From: Apricaphanius iberus
Taxonomy: Eukaryota > Chordata > Actinopteri > Cyprinodontiformes > Aphaniidae
Length of the DNA: 64,000 nucleotides
Direction: 5' to 3'
Assembly: GCA_028564705.1 (NCBI GenBank)
Contig: JAPXFQ010002820.1
Location: 1 to 64,000 of the forward strand
Shown here in pieces: positions 58,385-64,000 of this stretch. How positions within the stretch are numbered: position 1 is the first letter of the stretch; every line of letters starts with the position of its first letter. Both the position numbers and the translations under genes were made by a program. Below the pieces are notes generated by a model. It was not told the DNA's origin and searched no databases. It saw only the letters and a list, made by a program, of their open reading frames with translations.

Positions 58385-59400
58385 AATCTTAGATGCACAC
58401 AAACATTCAAAGTAACTTGAGGGACACGGTCGAACGCCTTCTCCAAGTCCACAAAACACATGTAGACCGGTGGGGCGAACTCCCACGCACCCTCCAGGAC
58501 CCTGCTGAGGGTGTAGAGCTGGTCCAGTGTTCCACGGCCAGGACAAAAACCGCGTTGTTCCTCCTTAGTGCGTAGTTCGACAAACCGTCGGACCCTCCTC
58601 TCCAGAACCTCTGAATAGACCTTACCAGGGAGGCTCAGAAGTGGGATCCCCCTATAGTTGGAGCACAATCCGTGGTCCCCCTTATTAAAAGAGAGGTATC
58701 TACTCCCCGATCTGCCAATCTAAGGGAACTACCCCTGATGCCCACGCAATATAGCAGAGCCGCGTTAACCAACACAGCCCTACAACATCCAGAGCCTTGA
58801 GGAACTCGGGGCGAACCTCATCCATTCCCGGAGCCCGGCCACCAAGGAGCTTTTTAACAACCTCTGTGACCTCTGCACCAGAGATTGGAGAACCTGTCCC
58901 AAAGTCCCCAGGAAGGCGTGTCTTTGGTATTGAGGAGGTCTTCAAAGTATTCCACCCACCGACCCAAGATGTCCCGTGTTGAGGTCAGCAGCATATGTCC
59001 CCCAATCTAAATAGTGTTGGTGGCAGACCACCAGTGGTCAGTGGATAGCTCCGCCCCTCTCTACGCCTGAGTGTCCAAAACATGCGGTTACAGGTCAGAT
59101 GACATGACAACCAAGTCGATCATCAAGCTGCTGCCTACGGTGTCCTGGTGCCAAGATCACACATGAACACCCTTATGCTTGAACATGGTGTTTGTTATGG
59201 AAAATCCAGGACGAGCACAGAAGTCCAATAACAAGCTCGGGTTCAAATCGGGGGGGCCATTCCGCCCTACCACGCCTCTCCAGGTCTCACTGTCATTGCC
59301 CACGTTGGCCCAACGTACAGGCGCCGAGATTGGGGGCAACAAGTATGCCCACCCCAGCTTGGTGCCTGGGGTGCTCCTCGATTGCTGTTGTACCTCCATT
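58385..59400 (-). mobile_element. RTE-type (Expander-like) LINE fragment in intron
   Basis: Minus strand: [20 protein letters not shown] (59157-59543 frame), VVKKLLGGRAPGMDEVRPEF (58700-58945), and SNYRGIPLLSLPGKVYSEVL with CPGRGTLDQLYTLSRVLEGA (58366-58668). Same family as 25583-27165. An internal part of the endonuclease-RT linker is deleted. Confidence 0.82.
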
Positions 59401-60397
59401 TGACCACTAGGCCCCCATTGAAAAGCATTGGACTTCAGACACGTTAAAAAAAACTTTAATGCCTGGTGCCCATTTTTAAAAAAACTTCCTATGGCTATAT
59501 ATTCTTCCTGAGATAACGCTTGGCTCGTCAAAAAAATAGGCACCAGGCTGGTTTTCGTAAGATAATTTAAAAAAGATCTTGCATAAGTAATGAGGGGGCC
59601 GAGCCAAGTTTAGCATCAGAGCTAAAGACGCGGGAGCAGAATGGGCGTGATTACGACCGAACTACACGCCCATACGCGCCCCGTGATGGCAGAGTCTACA
59701 GTGAAGATCCCGCCCCTATGCCCTTTTTAGGAACATGCTTCGTCAGAGCTGGGGAGGAGGAGTCTGTGAATCCGCCATGAATTCCCCCATGAAAGTCATT
59801 CTGGTAAACGGGGAGGAGTGAGGAGGCGCTGTCTATTCTTTTTTACAGTATATGGACAAAACACAGAACACTATTCAAACATAAAAACTCATGTGGAGGT
59901 CATGACTACAAATACGTTAGGGGACATAAATAGAGGCAAAAGAAAACATGGGAGAACAAATTATACCAATCAGAACCTTTTACTTCAATAAATGTGTGTA
60001 TTTATAATCTTTGGCTCACCTCTGATCTCCATCTTGAAGACTTTTAAGTCTGTCGTTACATTCACGGACTTACATCATGATTTGATCAGGTCTCTTTACT
60101 AATAACCTGTGTTATGAAGATATAATTTCCTCATATCTTTATTTCCAAAAAACATAAAACTACAGTAAAAGTGCAGTCAACTTTTTTCTTTGCAGGATGG
60201 AATTTGTTGCTACTTTTGATTACATTGAATTTAACAATTTTAGTTCATTGTATTGTTTGGGTTTACAGTGTGTAAGTAAGAGGGGAGAGTCACTGTGAAA
60301 GGAAAGCTTTGTGTATGTCTTATTAAGCGATTCTTTGCCATTCTTTGCTGTAAATGTGGTAGAAAAATTACACATCTGTCTTTTCATTGTTTTCAAG
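59401..60397. other. THAP gene intron 1, right part
   Basis: Contains a GC-rich stretch at 59590-59850 (GGGCCGAGCCAAGTTTAG and CCCCGTGATGG) that looks like a MITE but has no clear ends. Ends with TTGTTTTCAAG acceptor. Confidence 0.4.
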
Positions 60398-60569
60398 GGT
60401 ACATCACAAGAACCACCCAGCCACACAGGATGTCATGCTCCACCATTGATCACTCCCTATGTAAAGTCTATAGGTGTACAAACTACTGACCTGACTTCAG
60501 TGTACACCAGAACTGTTTCTACACAGTTATCTCAAGGCACCCTAAAGCTGCACCATGTAAGAAGCAAAG
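60398..60569 (+). CDS. THAP-domain gene, second exon
   Basis: Acceptor TTTTCAAG and donor GCAAAG|GTATGT bound a 172 bp exon that continues the THAP frame (phase 0 in, phase 1 out) with no stop. It encodes a Ser/Thr-rich linker (SIGVQTTDLTSVYTRTVSTQ, LKLHHVRSK) of a type I recall from fish THAP genes. Confidence 0.78.
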
Positions 60570-61436
60570 GTATGTTAATAGTAAAAACAGAAGACATACC
60601 ATATTCCAAAAAAAACTTTTTTTTAAAAACTGCAACATTGTTTAAAATAATAGTAAAGTAACATGATAGACATTTTTTGTAAATGTCACCTTAAACATCT
60701 CTATCAGATGACCCATAGGATGCGAGTCACTTTTAAATATACAACAATAAGTAGTAGTCGATGTGAATAAACAAAAAGCAGCATGAAAGACGAAAGAGAA
60801 ATCCAGCCCGCCCCGTCTTTGCTGAAGGTAAATGTTTGGGCCGTCTAAAATGTCTTCTCCATGCTAATGACACCCTTGGCTAAAGTTTTTATTTTTTATA
60901 AATCTGCAAGTATATAAGAGCGATCTTTCTTTATAAGCTCCACATAAACATCCAGCAGCGCTGCACACCTGTGGCGCTTTCAAGGAAGTCCGAAATATAC
61001 ACTGAGTTCAATAACGTTAGGACTTTTAAAATTTCTAACAAAAACAATGAAAATTATTACATAAGCCATAAATTTTTGTTTAGATGATTGATAAGCAACA
61101 TTTGGTGCATACTAGATATATTCAATGTATTTTCTACTATGTACCAAAGAACAAACAAAATACATATTATTATTCTTTTTTTTTTGTCTTAAAATATATC
61201 AGCTTTTTTTTTTCAAGACTAGAAATTTTGTTTAAAAGGTCTTGGATGTCCAGTTGCAATTTCATGTCTTGTTACTTTAGAACCAGTTCCCTTCTCTCAA
61301 CATAGATTGTAAAATCCATTTTGTGTTGATGCCCTGTTACATTCATGGCTCACTTCATCACAGACACTTGGCAGATCAAGTTGTGTGTATTACAAACACA
61401 AATGATGAATGAAAGAGTATTGATTAAGAAAAATAA

Positions 61437-61525
61437 AATTGATTTGAATCGAGAATCCCTTCTGAATCGAGAATCGTTTCTGAATCGAATCGACACCCCA
61501 AGAATCGGAATCGAATTGAATTGTG
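61437..61525. repeat. GAATCG(A) simple repeat
   Basis: About eight imperfect copies of GAATCG(A/G) in 90 bp, followed by TTCCCATCCCTATTAT. This combination is found at the end of a fish DNA-transposon family. Confidence 0.65.
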
Positions 61526-62390
61526 AGATGTTGTAAGATTCCCATCCCTATTATATAGCTATCCATTTCATGCTGAGGTTATGGATAAATGTAAATTTAA
61601 TGAAGTGTGGCTGGATAAAAATTTTTTCTTCATTGGTTGAAACCAGTAAACCAAACTTGGCTAACTATTAGCCGTGTTGTAGGAATCGCAAGTACATGTT
61701 TTAGTGATGTCGGAGTCTGGGAACATGCACTTGAAAAGCTGAGATACCCTCCTTTCCATTGTTGGACTGGTGTTTAGCGATTGTGTTTAGATTCCACAAC
61801 ACCTTGGCTTTTAACATTGCCGTGGACCCATAAGTTGTGCGCAGATCCACTCTGGTTCCTGTTGCGGCTGCAGCGCTATCAGCTAACTTGCTAACTCTAG
61901 CTGCTAGTGCGCCTTCAGGCGCATTAGGAGCTTGCTGGCTAAAAGTTGGTTAAAACACAAACATGGAAGGAGTTTGTTTTTGTCCTTTGAGACAGTTGAT
62001 ATGTTTGCAGGACTTGGCACGAGACTTAACGCCTTCATTCCTTGTACCTACCTGAATCTGTTTTTGTATACAGAGCAAAAAGCCCCAAAAACATTTTTGT
62101 CCACGTGTTTTGTCCAATGACAAAAAGAGTATTTATCCAACCACGCTTCATTAAATTAACATTTACCTACAACCTCAGTATGACAAAGGTAGCTAGATAA
62201 CGTAAAACTAATTTTAAAAATTATTAAAGAGGAACTGGTGTCCAAAGTCAACAGATTGCCGTTCGTTCTGATGCTTGATGAGAGTCTCGATCGGACTACG
62301 AAAAACAAACAGTTGGATGTGCACGTCCGCTTCTCGGATGAGGGACAGGTTCTGTCCAGATATCTGGGACCCTGATCTGTCCCCCCCTTA

Positions 62391-62964
62391 GGCCGTTTTC
62401 ACATGTGTGGTCGTGCCAGAATACGGCCAGAGAAAATGCAAATTTCTTCTGTTCAGATGGCACGTATTGACCCGTACTGGAATCCAGTGTTTTACTACAC
62501 CTAAACAGCAGGTGGCGGTATACAAATAAGTCTGTAGTTCTCCAACAAACAAGGGAATGAGAAGTACCGACATCATAAAACGAGCGACAGCCTAGAATGT
62601 AAACAAACTGGTCTACTGGTCAGCTGCTACCTGAAGCCATCTACAGGGTGAGTGTTGTAGTAAACCCGCCGTTTTGTAACCTGCTGTGTTGCTGTGGGAT
62701 GCTTGAATCGCGTTGTTTTGGTATTTGTTTGGTTGCGAGGTGGTTCTGTAATTTCGGCCGGCGGTGTCGTCATTTCCGCGTGGAGCGCGTCTATTGTCTT
62801 GAGTACGGCCAGAGTACGGGTTGTGACTCGGATACGACCTCCAAGGCAGGTCTCTCTGGCCGTATCCTGGCACGGTCCAGTCTGTGTTCACATGGTACGA
62901 AATAAGTGGATTGTGACCAAATACGGTATCCGAGTACGGACTCCCGTACCATGTGAAAACGCCC
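62391..62964. mobile_element. PIF/Harbinger-type MITE (574 bp)
   Basis: Inverted ends GGCCGTTTTCACATG and GGGCGTTTTCACATG (one difference in 15) lie between TTA trinucleotides at 62388-62390 and 62965-62967, the 3 bp target duplication of Harbinger elements. Internal CGGCCAGAGAA / TCTCTGGCCG words add to the symmetry. No transposase. Confidence 0.85.
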
Positions 62965-63557
62965 TTAGGCAAAAAAACAAAAAAAAAGATGTTAAGCTCC
63001 TTTTTCCGACATTGAAAACAGCCCCGACACCAACTCCAAACGCTCCAGTAAGAGGAGCAGGAGCCCACAGCCAGGAAGAGAAGCCCAGACACTTATGCCT
63101 GGTTCACGCCGGCCTCAGGAGCGGCACGGTCAGGAAAATCATGCTCTACCAAATGCTCCACCTGTTCACACTAAACTGGTATTTCTCTGTCGACAAACGC
63201 TTCTGCTCAACTGTTTTTTATTTAGAGCTAGTTTTATCATCACAAGTTCACAAGGATTTTGGTTTTCTTTGCCTTATAGGGCTGGAAATTAGGTATTTAA
63301 TTTTTATATAAATGGTCTTTAAAAAGGTCTTAAAAACACTTGAATTTAACTTGAAGAAACTTGTAGGAACCCTGTACATATGTCTATCCCAGAAGTTAAA
63401 AGCTGTAAAATAGCATGATGTAGTCCCTTTAATAGATTGTCTATCAATTTTGTCAGCGTCCTAGTCTTTATGCAGTATATGTATCTTAATTTTAGTTTAG
63501 TTTCCATCTGAAAAAATATTTGTGAGTATATGATTTATGATTTTTTTTTTTCCACAG

Positions 63558-63834
63558 CTGCACAGGCTGCACCCACTACTGTCGAGAAAAGTACAGAAAC
63601 ACAACAACACTGGCTCGATATGTTATCAGCCCCAGTTAAAACCTCAACTTCTGGATTTGGTCACAGACCTTCAAAGAGACCAAGACTGGAGGAAGAAGAA
63701 GAGCAGGAGGATAAAATGGAAGCCTTGGACATTTCTAATGCAAAACTCCCTAAAGACTCAACATATAAGCCAGGAGCCTCTACAAAAGCCACCTCTACGA
63801 CAGCTGCCTCAATTATAGAGGTTTCTGAAGAGAT
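63558..63834 (+). CDS. THAP-domain gene, third exon
   Basis: Acceptor TTTTTCCACAG and donor GAGAT|GTATGT. The 277 bp exon enters in phase 1 and leaves in phase 2, matching its neighbours. It encodes a likely nuclear signal followed by an acidic run (SKRPRLEEEEEQEDKME) and a Thr/Ala/Ser-rich linker. Confidence 0.8.
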
Positions 63835-63911
63835 GTATGTATTTCTGTACCTTTTATACTTTTTATTTATGCGAATTGCCAATACTAATTTTTGTTTTTC
63901 ATTTTACACAG

Positions 63912-64000
63912 TGACAAAGAGCCTACAGCCTTGGAAGATACAAAATACATTGTATTTGAGAGTAGTCTGAGGGAGATTTTTGATACCTGTCCAGTCTGTA
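63912..64000 (+). CDS. THAP-domain gene, fourth exon (runs off right edge)
   Basis: Acceptor TTTTACACAG, phase 2 entry exact. The frame reads EDTKYIVFESSLREIFDTCP and VC, a motif I associate with the region following the linker in multi-copy fish THAP genes, with a CPVC zinc-ligand-like start. The rest lies beyond the window. Confidence 0.78.

Larger units (their letters stand above)
60570..63557. other. THAP gene intron 2
   Basis: Holds a GAATCGA-rich repeat (61437-61525), a Harbinger MITE (62391-62964) and otherwise AT-rich DNA. No coding region recognised. Confidence 0.6.
57531..64000 (+). mobile_element. TTAA-flanked element carrying a THAP gene (Kolobok/T2-like, candidate; right end outside)
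   Basis: At 57531 the copy C alignment breaks at TTAA and TTAAAGGTCCTATATTATG begins. In copy B the corresponding uninterrupted sequence is ACCTTTAAAG. TTAAAGG-type ends and TTAA target sites are known from T2/Kolobok elements, whose transposases often carry THAP domains (from memory). A multi-exon THAP gene follows. A short relative of the first 150 bp sits at 13645-13990. The other end is not in the window, so the call is provisional. Confidence 0.55.

Overview
The window is TE-rich vertebrate genomic DNA, most likely from a ray-finned (teleost, probably percomorph) fish. The evidence is the repeat families: many Tc1-like transposons, hAT and Harbinger MITEs, RTE-, L2/CR1- and Rex-type LINEs, tRNA-headed SINEs, a class I endogenous retrovirus, a teleost-style C2H2 zinc-finger gene with an acidic IKxE-rich N-terminus, and GT-AG introns. 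No species can be named from sequence alone.

Layout: 1-7.86 kb is a minus-strand endogenous retrovirus (3' LTR with an internal ~620 bp tandem duplication, integrase remnant, pro-pol, gag split by an 83 bp G-rich tract), dead and 5'-truncated. 8.2-9.7 kb holds two decayed Tc1 pieces. 9.3-17.5 kb (copy A) and 37.4-50.0 kb (copy B) are diverged copies of one long segment; a short third copy (C) starts near 57.29 kb. A and B each end with an apparent promoter plus two small 5' exons, and each is followed by a zinc-finger coding exon (30.45-32.35 kb, 14 fingers; 56.23-57.09 kb, fingers lost). I read this as a tandem array of zinc-finger genes on the plus strand, repeat unit roughly 26-33 kb: gene 1 about 15.4-32.35 kb, gene 2 about 48.4-57.1 kb.

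Gene 1's second intron contains an apparently intact Tc1-related element (18.8-20.4 kb) with a 347-residue transposase of DD38E spacing, and a four-level nest of elements (22.5-27.2 kb: RTE LINE > inverted-repeat element > L2/CR1-type LINE > SINE). Between gene 1 and copy B lies a Tc1 element interrupted by two smaller Tc1 derivatives. Copy B was enlarged by a decayed hAT transposase (39.2-41.3 kb) and an RTE LINE split by a hAT element with a clean 8 bp target duplication (43.2-46.9 kb).

From 57.53 kb to the right edge a THAP-domain gene starts at a TTAA site. Four exons with matching splice phases can be read (57.8-58.1, 60.4-60.6, 63.56-63.83, 63.91 kb onward); the gene runs off the window. 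Its context suggests a TTAA-type (Kolobok-like) transposon that landed just downstream of zinc-finger gene 2.

Apart from the two zinc-finger genes and the THAP gene, I see no convincing host protein gene and no tRNA or rRNA gene.
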